Assembly (NCBI GenBank): GCA_016342285.1
Contig: JAEINQ010000059.1
Span: 1-45,703 of the forward strand
DNA length: 45,703 nucleotides
Reading direction: 5' to 3'
Source of the DNA: Desulfobacterales bacterium
Lineage (GTDB): Bacteria; Desulfobacterota; Desulfobacteria; Desulfobacterales; JAEINQ01
This document shows positions 26,885 to 35,869 of the stretch, piece after piece; the stretch's first letter is position 1, and each line of letters opens with the position of its first letter. Made by a program: the position numbers and the translations under genes. Under the pieces are notes generated by a model, which searched no databases, was not told the origin of the DNA, and worked only from the letters and a program-made list of their open reading frames with translations.

Positions 26885-27337
26885 TCAAGAAAAAAATACG
26901 GACAGGTCCGGTTTAAATATTGCTCGAAGGGGCTCGCCGTCCCGGTATCGGAAATAGTCGTCTATAATTCGACCATGATCGAAGGCGAGGGGGGCCGGAA
27001 GGAGATGGCGGGAAAAGAGGGCGGCCTCAAGGGCATCGTCGGCGCCTTGGGGCGTCCCCATGGCCCGGGCGATGAATACCGTGGTGACGGTGTGGTGTCG
27101 CGGGTCCCGATCCGGATGTGAATAGGTGTGAAACTGCTCGCACAGCTCGACCCGCAGGCCGGTTTCTTCTTGGGCTTCCCTTGTGGCGGCCGTTTCGATG
27201 GCCTCTCCGTAGTCCACGAATCCGCCGGGAAGCGCCCATCCAGGGGGTGGGTTGCGGCGTCGAATCAGTACAATCCGCTCATCGATTTCGATGATGACGT
27301 CGACGGTGACCAGCGGGTTTCGAGGCGTATGGATCAT
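26885..27337 (-). CDS. NUDIX hydrolase
   Basis: 150 aa from ATG 27337, preceded by AAGG at good spacing; longer frames run into repeat DNA and are not credible. The NUDIX box is complete: GGFVDYGEAIETAATREAQEETGL fits G-x5-E-x7-R-E-x-x-E-E-x-G, positions about 43-66. NUDIX enzymes hydrolyse nucleoside diphosphates linked to another group; the short length, VTVDVIIEID start and a PGWALPGGF segment are common to ADP-ribose or nucleotide-sugar type members, but the substrate cannot be told. It is followed by a terminator and stands alone. Confidence 0.88.
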   Translation of the reverse strand: MIHTPRNPLVTVDVIIEIDERIVLIRRRNPPPGWALPGGFVDYGEAIETAATREAQEETGLRVELCEQFHTYSHPDRDPRHHTVTTVFIARAMGTPQGADDALEAALFSRHLLPAPLAFDHGRIIDDYFRYRDGEPLRAIFKPDLSVFFS

Positions 27338-27423
27338 TTTTACCTTGGAAACCTGGCCCTGTGGCCAGGTCAGAGATGTTTGGGCTCTTCGCTGTTTCAT
27401 ATGGGTAAAACGGTGCCGGCCAG

Positions 27424-27621
27424 GGCCAGGAGGGTGCCTTCTCGCGGCTCGGAACTGTCTGAGCCGCTTAGGGCCCGTTACCCCGGACAGAACCCAGCCC
27501 GGCCGCAAATGCTTCTTAATAAACCAAAATATCAGTCTTTTCTGCTGAAAGAGGGCGCTGTCCGGGGTTACGGGCGCTTGGCGACGAGTTTTTCGGGCCG
27601 CGAGAAGGCACCCTCCTGGCC
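27424..27621. repeat. Large inverted repeat (about 67-bp arms)
   Basis: 27424-27490 and 27558-27621 are inverted copies. The outer 25 bp (GGCCAGGAGGGTGCCTTCTC…) and the inner end (CCCCGGACAG) are identical or nearly so; the middle is diverged and contains a small gap. The 67-nt centre is AT-rich. It could be a miniature inverted-repeat element or a very stable cruciform. Confidence 0.85.
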
Positions 27622-27798
27622 TCCCACACGAAATAGAGAGGAACCGATGTTTGGCTATCGGCAAATCATTTTTTGTGTACGGATGGAATCTGTTTTATAC
27701 CAAATAAAGGACCAACGGGTCAAATCGAAAACAATTTGATCATTGGGCCTGGATTCTTTGCTTGTTGGCGGCTCGGCGAACTGCCGTCGGGCGCTTAT

Positions 27799-27889
27799 AG
27801 GGATTGTCAAAAGTCTGTTCCGTTTGAACACCTGTTACCTGCTGGCCGTTGACAAAGCCCCGTCGGGCCGGTTGCCGCTGACAATCCCT
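27799..27889. repeat. 11-bp inverted pair flanking a 69-nt centre
   Basis: AGGGATTGTCA (27799-27809) is the exact reverse complement of TGACAATCCCT (27879-27889). Unannotated spacing DNA lies between; it may be a small mobile-element remnant. Confidence 0.5.
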
Positions 27890-27922
27890 TGAGCCTTTCA
27901 ATTCTGACTCATATTGAGTTTG

Positions 27923-27979
27923 AAGGTGAGGGCCGTCCATTGACCTGTCTCGGAACGTATTTCTGACAAATGCGATAAC
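27923..27979 (+). repeat. Intergenic direct repeat, copy 2
   Basis: Second copy of the sequence at 22650-22706 (GGTGAGGGCCGTCCATT…CTGACAAATG); one base is missing after CCATT and a few are changed. It ends about 80 nt before the CoA-transferase start. Confidence 0.75.
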
Positions 27980-28057
27980 CCGGGAAAGCCGTCTTGACTA
28001 TTGGTCGCAATTGGGGTCAAATAACCCTCAATTTAGCAGCAGGTCAAGGAGAATGAC

Positions 28058-29962
28058 ATGGATTTGAACCAATACTGCCCACAGAAACTGCTCAGTGCCG
28101 AAGATGCGGTGGCCAAGATAAAAAAAGGAAGTCGCGTCTTTGTGGGAACCGGCTGCGGTGAGCCACAGCACCTGATTCGTGCCATGGTCAAAGACCTGAA
28201 CCTTCAGGACATCATGGTCTATCAGATGCTCTCTTCCACCTTTGCCGATTATATGGAGGACGACAGCTTTCTGCGCCGATTCTCCCTGAAGCTGTTCTTT
28301 ATCAGCAGCGCCATGCGCAAGGCCGCCTTTGAAGGCAAGATCGACTACATTCCCAGCTACCTGTCCCAGATCCCGAAGCTTTTTGCCACCCAGCGCATCG
28401 GCCTGGATGTGGCCCTGGTGCAGGTCAGTCCGCCAGACCGGTTCGGCTACTGCAGCCTCGGCGTTTCCGTGGACATCACAAGCGCCGGCGTCCAGCACGC
28501 CAAACTGGTCATTGCCCAGGTCAATCCGCGTATGCCCAGGACCTGGGGCGACAGCTTTGTCCATGTGGACGACATCGACTACCTGGTCTCTTTCGAGGAG
28601 AGGCTGGTGGAGGCGTTGCCCAGCACCAAAAACGAGGAAGTCGCCCGGCGGATCGGTTTTTACATCAACCAGTTGGTCGATGACGGGGCCACCTTGCAGA
28701 TCGGGTTCGGGAACCTGCCCTACAGTATTTTAAAATACCTCGACAGTAAGAATGACCTGGGAATGCATACCCAGCTCATCACCGACGGCATGCTTCCGCT
28801 GTTTGAATCAGGGGTGATTACCAACAAGAAAAAAACCCTGTTGCCCGGCCGGGTTGTGGCCTCCCTGTGCATGGGCTCCGAGCGTATCTACCGATATGTG
28901 GACAACAACCCCCGTTTTTATTTCCGCAGCTCGGCGTTCGTGAACGACCCCACGGTGATTGCCCGCAACGACAACCTCGTGTCGATCAGTTCGGCCCTGG
29001 AAGTGGATCTGACCGGTCAGGTATGCACCGACTCCATGGGGTACCTGTTCTATTCGGGCATCGGCGACCAGGTCGATTTTCTGCGCGGCAGTGCCATGAG
29101 CAAGGGCGGGTTTTCCATTATTGCCCTGCCTTCCACCGCCCAGAGCGGAACGGTTTCGCGCATTGTGTCCCACTTGAGCGAGGGGGCCGGGGTCGCCACG
29201 ACCCGGGGGGATGTGAATTTTGTCATTACGGAATACGGCATCGCCGAACTCCAGGGCAAAGGGATCTTTCAGCGCGTCATGGAACTGGCCCAGATCGCCC
29301 ACCCCAAATTTCGCGAAGAGTTGATCGGTGTGGCCAAGAAACGGCACTACATTTTCCACGATCAGCTTCCCCCGACGCGGCAGGATCTTCTCTTTATCGA
29401 AAATTACAAGAGTACCCTGAAGCTCAAAAACGGCCGAACCATCGAGTTCAGGCCGCTTCTTCCTTCCGACGAGTTCGGTTACCGGAATTTTTTCTACTCC
29501 CTTCAGGAAAAGACCATTTATATGCGGTTTTTTTACAAAATGAAGATATTCTCCCATGAAGTGGCTCAGAAGCAGTGGGCTAGTGTGGACTACAAGAAGA
29601 ATATGTCGATCATCGGACTGGTGCAAAAGGGCGGGCATAAGGAAATTATGGCCATCGGATCCTATGCCATGGAAGAGGAGCACCGGGCGGAAGTGGCGTT
29701 TGTGGTTCGAGAAGACTTTCAAGGCATGGGGATTGCGCCCTATCTGCTCGAAGCACTGGAAAAGATCGCCAGGGAGAATCAGTACACCTCGTTCGGGGCC
29801 ACCGTGTTGAGGGAAAACACCGCCATGATCCGCGTATTCAAACGGCGTTACCCAAACGCCAATACCTCCATGGCCGGTGGCGGCGACGTCACCCTGACCA
29901 TGACATTTGACGACGCCGTGTCGCTGAGTGATAAACCGTCTTCCGATGCTTGTGTCTGCTGA
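28058..29962 (+). CDS. Acetyl-CoA hydrolase/transferase fused to a GNAT domain
   Basis: 634 aa with a CAAGGAG SD. Residues 1 to about 450 are an acetyl-CoA hydrolase/4-hydroxybutyrate CoA-transferase-type protein: GSRVFVGTGCGEPQHLI at the start, DRFGYCSLGVSVD, TLQIGFGNLP and VNFVITEYGIAELQGK. From about 455 a GNAT fold follows (FRPLLPSDEFGYRNFF…), with the acyl-CoA loop VREDFQGMGIAPYLLE. Class I CoA-transferases swap CoA between carboxylic acids; GNATs move an acyl group to an amine. A fusion like this might modify its own or partner proteins with the same CoA substrate, which is inference. Transcription likely starts in the repeat-rich region upstream. Confidence 0.9.
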   Translation: MDLNQYCPQKLLSAEDAVAKIKKGSRVFVGTGCGEPQHLIRAMVKDLNLQDIMVYQMLSSTFADYMEDDSFLRRFSLKLFFISSAMRKAAFEGKIDYIPSYLSQIPKLFATQRIGLDVALVQVSPPDRFGYCSLGVSVDITSAGVQHAKLVIAQVNPRMPRTWGDSFVHVDDIDYLVSFEERLVEALPSTKNEEVARRIGFYINQLVDDGATLQIGFGNLPYSILKYLDSKNDLGMHTQLITDGMLPLFESGVITNKKKTLLPGRVVASLCMGSERIYRYVDNNPRFYFRSSAFVNDPTVIARNDNLVSISSALEVDLTGQVCTDSMGYLFYSGIGDQVDFLRGSAMSKGGFSIIALPSTAQSGTVSRIVSHLSEGAGVATTRGDVNFVITEYGIAELQGKGIFQRVMELAQIAHPKFREELIGVAKKRHYIFHDQLPPTRQDLLFIENYKSTLKLKNGRTIEFRPLLPSDEFGYRNFFYSLQEKTIYMRFFYKMKIFSHEVAQKQWASVDYKKNMSIIGLVQKGGHKEIMAIGSYAMEEEHRAEVAFVVREDFQGMGIAPYLLEALEKIARENQYTSFGATVLRENTAMIRVFKRRYPNANTSMAGGGDVTLTMTFDDAVSLSDKPSSDACVC

Positions 29963-30053
29963 CCCATGCCGGAAGACGGACCCTGTGGGGGAACCGGTCC
30001 CGAGCGACGCGTCACCGGTCACAAAAAAAACGTGCGACCCATCACAGACCCCC

Positions 30054-30785
30054 ATGAAAATTGGTTCTACAGTCTGGAGAGATCGGATTCGGCAGGGGGC
30101 GTCGGACCTGGGGGTTCCCCTTGAGAACAGCATGGTGGATCAGTATGCCGACCATGCACGGTTACTGGTGGCCTGGAACCGGAAAATCAACTTGACGGCC
30201 ATCACAGCGCCCGAGGATCTGGCTGTCAAACACTTTGTCGATGCCCTGGCATCGGCCCCCATGATTGCCCGTGGGGCCAGGGTGCTCGATATTGGGGCAG
30301 GTGGCGGTTTTCCCGGCATCGTCCTTAAAGTGGCCCGGCCGGACCTGACCATGACCCTGGTGGATTCAGTACGGAAAAAGGTCAGTTTCATGCAGCATGT
30401 GATCCGTTCCCTGGGCATGGAAGGGATAGGGGCGCGGCACATACGGGCCGAATCCCTGGCCAAAGAACCGGGAATGGCCGGTGCCTTTGACGTCGTTGTC
30501 TGTCGCGCCTTGAACGACCTGACTGATTTTTTTGAAATGGCCAGGCCCCTGGTGGCATCGGGCGGCATGGCCATCGCCATGAAGGGCCGGATCTCCTCCG
30601 ATGAACTGGCCCGGGCCGAAGTTGCCGTCGCCGGGGACTCGAAGCGGACCGCCATCCAGGGGTGGCAGCCGGCGCGGTTAGATGTCCGGCGCTACCGGCT
30701 GCCGTTTTTCGATGCCGATCGGGCACTGGTCCGATTCAGTGAGTCGCTGCCCGCGGAGCGGATGGCCTCAGAAAGCCCCCCATAG
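30054..30785 (+). CDS. rsmG: 16S rRNA (guanine-N7)-methyltransferase
   Basis: 243 aa from ATG 30054; the frame is open back to 29928 but the extra residues do not fit the family. Signatures: WNRKINLTAI, FVDALAS, then the SAM-binding VLDIGAGGGFPGIVL and FDVVVCRALNDL. RsmG methylates G527 of 16S rRNA using SAM. It is somewhat longer than the E. coli enzyme at the C-terminus. It lies about 90 nt after the CoA-transferase gene; no parA/parB or mnmG partner is visible, unlike the common gidAB arrangement. Confidence 0.93.
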   Translation: MKIGSTVWRDRIRQGASDLGVPLENSMVDQYADHARLLVAWNRKINLTAITAPEDLAVKHFVDALASAPMIARGARVLDIGAGGGFPGIVLKVARPDLTMTLVDSVRKKVSFMQHVIRSLGMEGIGARHIRAESLAKEPGMAGAFDVVVCRALNDLTDFFEMARPLVASGGMAIAMKGRISSDELARAEVAVAGDSKRTAIQGWQPARLDVRRYRLPFFDADRALVRFSESLPAERMASESPP

Positions 30786-30799
30786 GGGGGATCAATATC

Positions 30800-30830
30800 C
30801 AATACTCAATTCTCAATAGTTTGAGAATTG
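30800..30830. repeat. Hairpin and left arm of a repeat flanking the DUF4384 gene
   Basis: CAATTCTCAA (30807-30816) and TTGAGAATTG (30821-30830) form a perfect 10-bp hairpin with a 4-nt loop. The overlapping CAATACTCAATTCTCAAT (30800-30817) is the inverted partner, 17 of 18, of 31915-31932 on the other side of the gene. There is no T-run, so it is not a standard terminator for rsmG. Confidence 0.65.
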
Positions 30831-30904
30831 GAAATAATGAATTCACAGCGATGTTTTCTCATCGGAACGGCAGTTCTCAAATCGAATTCAACAGGGAGGA
30901 AACC

Positions 30905-31849
30905 ATGGGGAATCCATTTTCGCGGCAAAAACCCTTATGGGTAGGTCTGGCGCTGGGGGCACTGATGCTCATCGGATCCGGCCCCCGGGCTGGTGCCGCT
31001 GAACTCAGAGGGGTGGCCGTGGTGCCGGATCAGGAAAAACGCTCCACCATTCAGGAGGTGGACGGGTACGCCTATCTCTCCGAAAACATGACCCTTTCCC
31101 AGACCCGGGAAGCGGCCATTGTCAGCGCCAAGCGGCAGGCCGTGGAAATGGCCAGAACCTATATCCAGTCCAAGACCAAGGTGGAGAATTTTGAACTGAC
31201 CGAAGACACCATCGAAGGCGAAAGCCGGGGGGCGGTAACGGTTCTGGAACAAAAGGATCTCGGGGTCGAGGAAAACACCCGCTACCACGTCTGGATCAAA
31301 GCTGAAGTGGAATACGGGCTCACCCCCCCGCAGCAGGCGTCGAAATCGACCGGGGGGGGCACCAACGTGAGTGCCAGCGCTGAGATGATGGACCCGGACG
31401 GTCCGCTCACCGTCAAGGTGTGGACGCCCAAGAAACAATACAAAGAGGGCGATTCTATCGAAATCTACCTTAAGGGCAACCGCGACTTCTATGCCCGCAT
31501 TGTGGACATCACCTCAGGCGGAGAGATCGTCCAACTCCTTCCCAACGGGTTTCGAAAGGAAGTCCGTTTCGAGGGAGGAAAGACTTACAAGATTCCCGAT
31601 GCCGAGGACAAATTCGATCTGAAGGTGACCCCGCCCTTTGGAGAGGATCAGATTGTTGTCTATGCCAGTGAAGTGCCGCTGGGGGATGTGACGATGGAGA
31701 ACCTGGGCCATGGATTGAGCAGCTTTAAAGGGACCCGGGGCGCACTGGCAATGAAGACCCGGGGCATTTCGGTGACGGCGGCCAAACCGGGCAAACCGGC
31801 ATCGGCGGAATTTTACGAAGGCGCCTGGACCCTGACCACCGGGAAATAG
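30905..31849 (+). CDS. Exported DUF4384-domain protein
   Basis: 314 aa from ATG 30905, with an AGGGAGG SD. A signal peptide (WVGLALGALMLIGSGPRAGA) precedes an N-terminal region of about 130 residues with alpha-beta character (VDGYAYLSENMTLSQTREAAIVSAKRQA), similar to LPP20-like exported proteins. Residues about 155-270 are the DUF4384 domain (PLTVKVWTPKKQYKEGDSIE … ARIVDITSGGEIVQLLPN), a beta-sandwich found in exported and kinase-linked proteins. The function is unknown. It is a single-gene unit flanked by inverted copies of an 18-nt sequence. Confidence 0.85.
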   Translation: MGNPFSRQKPLWVGLALGALMLIGSGPRAGAAELRGVAVVPDQEKRSTIQEVDGYAYLSENMTLSQTREAAIVSAKRQAVEMARTYIQSKTKVENFELTEDTIEGESRGAVTVLEQKDLGVEENTRYHVWIKAEVEYGLTPPQQASKSTGGGTNVSASAEMMDPDGPLTVKVWTPKKQYKEGDSIEIYLKGNRDFYARIVDITSGGEIVQLLPNGFRKEVRFEGGKTYKIPDAEDKFDLKVTPPFGEDQIVVYASEVPLGDVTMENLGHGLSSFKGTRGALAMKTRGISVTAAKPGKPASAEFYEGAWTLTTGK

Positions 31850-31914
31850 CCCTGGCGGCAAATCACCACTGGCAGGGCCGGATCTGGAAAGGTTCTGCCG
31901 TTTCCACATTGGAC

Positions 31915-31932
31915 ATTGAGAATTGAATATTG
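31915..31932. repeat. Right arm of the repeat flanking the DUF4384 gene
   Basis: ATTGAGAATTGAATATTG is the reverse complement, with one mismatch, of 30800-30817. The pair encloses exactly the DUF4384 gene over about 1.1 kb. Confidence 0.6.
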
Positions 31933-31964
31933 AGCATTTGTCCCCTTCGGTAAGGGCCGGGGCT

Positions 31965-32624
31965 TCATCGCTTTCGGCCGATCCCCTTCACGCGGCCGGG
32001 ACGGCGAACAGGGTCGACCCGGTCCGTGGCTTCCACCCCTTCCACGGCCCCTGAAGTGCGCGTTGAAGCGCCGTAGGGGCGGGGATGCCTGGCCAGATCC
32101 TTTTTTACGGTGGCGCCGTCCAGACGGGATCGCTCAGGCGGTCGCCCGTCCGACACCTCGTTGAATACCTCGTCGAAACTTTTGTCCTTGTTACCTTCTT
32201 TACGAATCCGTGGGGTGTTGTCCGACCCGCCGCTGCCGGATGTCGATGCCCTGTACGGGTCGGTGAAAATCTCCTTAAGGATACGTCGCAGATGAATTCG
32301 CCTCAAAGCCTTGAGGATGGCGGGTCTGGGCGATACCGTCGCTGCGTTGCCTCGGGGTGTGCCCGGATTTCTTTCAGACCGGTCGGTGTTGCGGCTTGCG
32401 GCAGCGTCCCTGTCTTTGGGCTTCCCGGCCAATTGAGGCGCCACGATCTCCCAGGCCCGGTTGATCTCCTTGAGATGCTTTTCGGCCAGTACCTGCATTT
32501 CGGGGTTATGGGCGAAACGGTCCGGGTGCCATTGCCGGACCCGTGCTCGCCAGGCGCGGCGGCCGGTTTCGGCATCGGTGTTTTTTTCCAATCCAAGAAC
32601 TCGAAGGCCCTGGTCCAGATCCAT
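31965..32624 (-). CDS. J-domain (DnaJ-like) protein
   Basis: 219 aa from ATG 32624. The J domain is at the N-terminus: GLRVLGLEKNTDAETGRRA, then RQWHPDRF with the HPD motif that stimulates DnaK ATPase, and HLKEINRAWEIV. The rest (residues 80-219) is low-complexity and basic, rich in R, G, S and D, and has no zinc-finger or client domain of DnaJ. It is a J-only co-chaperone of unknown client. The longer frame to 32678 adds residues that do not fit. It stands alone, convergent with the DUF4384 gene. Confidence 0.85.
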   Translation of the reverse strand: MDLDQGLRVLGLEKNTDAETGRRAWRARVRQWHPDRFAHNPEMQVLAEKHLKEINRAWEIVAPQLAGKPKDRDAAASRNTDRSERNPGTPRGNAATVSPRPAILKALRRIHLRRILKEIFTDPYRASTSGSGGSDNTPRIRKEGNKDKSFDEVFNEVSDGRPPERSRLDGATVKKDLARHPRPYGASTRTSGAVEGVEATDRVDPVRRPGRVKGIGRKR

Positions 32625-32724
32625 GATAGGGGCTCCATCACGCGTTTGATGCTTCCTGAAATTCTGCCGCCGGGGCACCCCGGACGTGCACGGGTGCTGT
32701 TGTTTGCGGGTTCAATACACAGTA

Positions 32725-32917
32725 GGAATCCACGTCCTGTGGGCGTGGTCAGAGTCAATTGGCTATGCCGAGACCGCTTTGTTGGAAGTGACTAAAGTGA
32801 ACTAATCCGCCAGAGGCGGACAAGAAGTTTGGAGTGAGTCCACACTTATTTGGGGCCAGTATCCCAGCCCCTTCCAGGGGCAAACCAAGGCCTGGTCCTC
32901 TGGCCAGGATTCTTCAC
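32725..32917. repeat. Multi-hairpin intergenic element, copy A
   Basis: It begins GGAATCCACG and ends …GGATTCTTCAC, as does copy B at 38134-38416. Hairpins: CCACG/CGTGG (32730-32748), TCCGCC/GGCGGA (32806-32820) and CCTGG/CCAGG (32891-32908). Between copies, the third stem reads CCTGG/CCAGG here and CCACG/CGTGG there, so both sides changed together. The block CAGAGTCAATTGGCTATGCCGA is also shared. The structure is likely under selection. Confidence 0.8.
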
Positions 32918-32972
32918 GGAATGAGAAGAACCTTACGACACCCCGGCAAGTACTTCAAGGGCACGGTTTCCC

Positions 32973-33001
32973 TTGACATGTTTTGGCATTGCCGGTATCA
33001 A
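32973..33001 (+). promoter_or_regulatory. ileS promoter
   Basis: TTGACA (32973-32978), 17-nt spacer and TATCAA (32996-33001). It lies 39 nt upstream of the ileS start. No T-box leader is visible between them. Confidence 0.7.
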
Positions 33002-33039
33002 AAAAGGTTCTGAAACTCAAATCCGATGATGGAGGCTCC

Positions 33040-35841
33040 ATGGATTACAAAAAGACCCTGAACCTGCCCCAAACAGCATTTCCCATGAAGGCCAGCCTGG
33101 TTGCGCGGGAGCCCGAGCAGCTTAAAGCCTGGGATGAAGACGGGCTTTACCATAAGCTCAGAACCGCTTCCAAGGGGCGGCCGACATTTATCCTTCATGA
33201 CGGCCCGCCTTACGCCAACGGCAATATCCATATCGGCACGGCGCTCAACAAGATTCTCAAGGACATCATCGTCCGATCACGACAGATGGCGGGGTTCGAT
33301 GCGGTCTATGTGCCGGGCTGGGACTGCCATGGGCTGCCCATCGAGCACAACGTGGACAAGGAACTGGGGGATAAAAAGGCGGGAAAGACCCAGAGTGAGA
33401 TTCGAAAGCTTTGCCGGACCTATGCCGAGAAGTTCATCGACATCCAACGGGAGGAATTTAAAAGACTCGGCGTGATGGGCGAGTGGCAGGATCCCTACCT
33501 GACCATGGCCTACCCTTACGAGGCGGTGATCGCCAGAGAATGCGGTCAATTCGCCCTTTCCGGCGATCTTTTTCGCAGCAAGAAACCGATCCATTGGTGC
33601 TGCAGTTGTCAGACCGCCCTGGCCGAAGCCGAAATTGAATATGCCGATGAAACCTCGCCCTCCATTTTTGTAAAATTCCCCGTCATGGACGATCTTTCGG
33701 AAGTGGTGCCCGGGATTGGGGATAAACCGATCTCCGTGGTGATCTGGACCACCACCCCCTGGACGATTCCGGCCAACCTGGCCATCGCTTTGCATCCGAA
33801 CTTTGTCTATGCCGCCGTGGACACGGGAGCGGATGTTCTTGTGCTGGCCCGCGAATTGGTGGATTCGGCCATGGCCACTTTTGGTATTACCGACTACCGA
33901 ATTGTTGCCGAATTCGCCGCGCCGCTTTTGGAAAACAAACGCTGCCGCCATCCGCTCTTTGACCGCGAATCCCTCATCATCTTAGGTGACCACGTCACCC
34001 TGGAAGCCGGCACCGGGTGTGTCCACACGGCACCGGGCCATGGCCGGGAAGACTATGATGTCGGACTTCGATACGGCCTCGACGCCTATTCCCCCGTGGA
34101 TGACCAGGGGCGTTTCACCGACGAGGTCGACTTTGTCAAAGGCCGGTTCGTTTTCGAGGCCAACGATACCATCATGGCGCGCCTGGATGAAAGCGGCGCC
34201 CTGGTCGCCCGTAAGCGCATGACCCACAGCTATCCCCACTGCTGGCGGTGCAAGCAGCCGGTGATCTTTCGGGCCACCCCCCAGTGGTTTATCTCCATGG
34301 ACAAGAACGGGCTGCGGCAACGCTCGCTGGAGGCGATCGATAAGGTCACCTGGATTCCCCACTGGGGCCGTGAGCGGATCTACGGCATGATCGAGAACCG
34401 GCCGGACTGGTGCGTCTCCCGCCAGCGTTCCTGGGGGGTTCCCATTGCGGTCTTCTATTGCGAAAAATGCGAGACCCTGCACATGACCCCGGAGATTCTT
34501 GCCCACATTCACCGACTGTTCGAGGCCCATGGCGCCGACATCTGGTTTGAAAAGACCGTGGACGAACTGCTGCCCGGCCCGACCGTCTGCGAAAATTGCG
34601 GGCATACGCAAATGAAAAAAGAAACGGATATTCTCGATGTCTGGTTCGATTCCGGGGTCAGCCACGCCGCTGTGCTCGAGCCCCGCCCCGAGTTGACCTG
34701 GCCGGCGGATCTCTACCTGGAGGGCAGCGACCAGCACCGTGGCTGGTTTCACTCCACCCTGCTGACCGCCGTGGGCAACCGGGGGCGGGCGCCCTACAAA
34801 TCCGTGCTGACCCATGGATTCGTGGTGGACGCCAAAGGCAAGAAAATGTCCAAATCCATCGGCAACGTCGTGGCCCCCGAGGCAGTGATCAGCAAGTATG
34901 GCGCCGAAATTCTTCGCCTCTGGGTCTCCGCCTCCGACTACAGAGAGGACATCCGTATTTCGGATAACATCCTAAAACAACTCAGCGACGCCTATCGCCG
35001 GATTCGAAACACCAGCCGGTTCATGATCGGTAATCTTTTCGATTTCAACCCCGACACCGATGCGGTCCCTTACGACCGAATGCCGGAGATTGACCGGTTC
35101 GCGCTGCATCAGCTTCAAGAGGTGATCGGCAAGGCCCGGACCGCGTATGACAACTACGAATTTCACACCATTTACCACCGGCTGCACAATTACTGCGCCC
35201 TGGACCTGTCGGCCTTCTATCTGGACGTGCTCAAGGACAGGCTCTACATCTACGCCTTCGATTCTTTGACCCGCCGCTCCGCCCAGACCGTTATTCACAA
35301 GATCCTCAATGCCATGGCTCGGCTTATGGCACCGATTCTGGCCTTTACGGCGGAAGAGATCTGGCGGCACATGCCGCCGCGGAAGGAAAAGACCGCCAGC
35401 GTTCACGAGACGCGCCTTCCCGATCCCGATGGGCGCTACCTCGATGCCGCTCTGGCCGGACGATGGGGACAGTTGCTGGCTGTGCGCGGCGAGGTGACCA
35501 AGGCTCTGGAAGAGGCCCGGGTGGAAAAACGGATCGGCCACAGCCTCGACGCCGCGGTGACCTTGTATGCCGATGATGAGCTGATGAAAGTCCTGGCGGG
35601 ATACGCCGGAGACCTGCAGGGTTTTTTCATCGTTTCCCAGGTGATTTTGGTTGACGATAAACCCGATGGCGCCATGGAAAGCGAGGCCTTACCGTCGCTG
35701 GCCATCAGCGTGGCCCCGGCTCAGGGGGATAAATGCCCTCGTTGCTGGGTATGGGCCCGGGATATCGGCAGCCAACCGGATCACCCGGAGGTCTGCGCCC
35801 GATGCGCCGAGAATCTGGCCCTGATAGACACCGCCGAATAG
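33040..35841 (+). CDS. ileS: Isoleucine--tRNA ligase
   Basis: 933 aa from ATG 33040, with a GGAGG SD; the frame opens earlier but the family start is MDYKKTLNLPQTAFPMK. It charges tRNA-Ile with isoleucine and edits valine. The class I HIGH motif reads H-I-G-T at residues 64-67, a variant; KMSKS is exact at 602-606. The editing (CP1) domain has TTTPWTIPANLAI and GTGCVHTAPGHGREDYDV. The C-terminus has the bacterial zinc finger (CPRCWVWARDIG … CARC). It begins the ileS-lspA-holA run and has its own promoter. Confidence 0.97.
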   Translation: MDYKKTLNLPQTAFPMKASLVAREPEQLKAWDEDGLYHKLRTASKGRPTFILHDGPPYANGNIHIGTALNKILKDIIVRSRQMAGFDAVYVPGWDCHGLPIEHNVDKELGDKKAGKTQSEIRKLCRTYAEKFIDIQREEFKRLGVMGEWQDPYLTMAYPYEAVIARECGQFALSGDLFRSKKPIHWCCSCQTALAEAEIEYADETSPSIFVKFPVMDDLSEVVPGIGDKPISVVIWTTTPWTIPANLAIALHPNFVYAAVDTGADVLVLARELVDSAMATFGITDYRIVAEFAAPLLENKRCRHPLFDRESLIILGDHVTLEAGTGCVHTAPGHGREDYDVGLRYGLDAYSPVDDQGRFTDEVDFVKGRFVFEANDTIMARLDESGALVARKRMTHSYPHCWRCKQPVIFRATPQWFISMDKNGLRQRSLEAIDKVTWIPHWGRERIYGMIENRPDWCVSRQRSWGVPIAVFYCEKCETLHMTPEILAHIHRLFEAHGADIWFEKTVDELLPGPTVCENCGHTQMKKETDILDVWFDSGVSHAAVLEPRPELTWPADLYLEGSDQHRGWFHSTLLTAVGNRGRAPYKSVLTHGFVVDAKGKKMSKSIGNVVAPEAVISKYGAEILRLWVSASDYREDIRISDNILKQLSDAYRRIRNTSRFMIGNLFDFNPDTDAVPYDRMPEIDRFALHQLQEVIGKARTAYDNYEFHTIYHRLHNYCALDLSAFYLDVLKDRLYIYAFDSLTRRSAQTVIHKILNAMARLMAPILAFTAEEIWRHMPPRKEKTASVHETRLPDPDGRYLDAALAGRWGQLLAVRGEVTKALEEARVEKRIGHSLDAAVTLYADDELMKVLAGYAGDLQGFFIVSQVILVDDKPDGAMESEALPSLAISVAPAQGDKCPRCWVWARDIGSQPDHPEVCARCAENLALIDTAE

Positions 35842-35869
35842 GGTCGGACTGAAATGCCTAAACTGAGCG

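Larger units (their letters stand above)
27338..28057. other. Repeat-rich intergenic region of about 700 bp
   Basis: No gene is visible; open frames here cross repeat arms. It contains the 67-bp inverted repeat (27424-27621), a possible right end of the multi-hairpin element at about 27743-27770, an 11-bp inverted pair (27799-27889) and the second copy of the 57-bp direct repeat (27923-27979). A plausible SD (CAAGGAG) precedes the start at 28058. Confidence 0.55.
32625..33039. other. Intergenic region with the multi-hairpin element and the ileS promoter
   Basis: No gene is visible. It contains the first copy of the multi-hairpin element (32725-32917) and the ileS promoter (32973-33001); the remaining bases after the J-domain start presumably hold that gene's promoter. 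Confidence 0.6.

Noticed and set aside
28808..30133. Long minus-strand frame over the CoA-transferase gene
   Set aside because: No SD and no recognisable domain; the plus-strand protein is clearly homologous to known families.
32973..33040. A T-box riboswitch before ileS
   Set aside because: The space from promoter to start is only about 40 nt and shows no T-box sequence or specifier stem.
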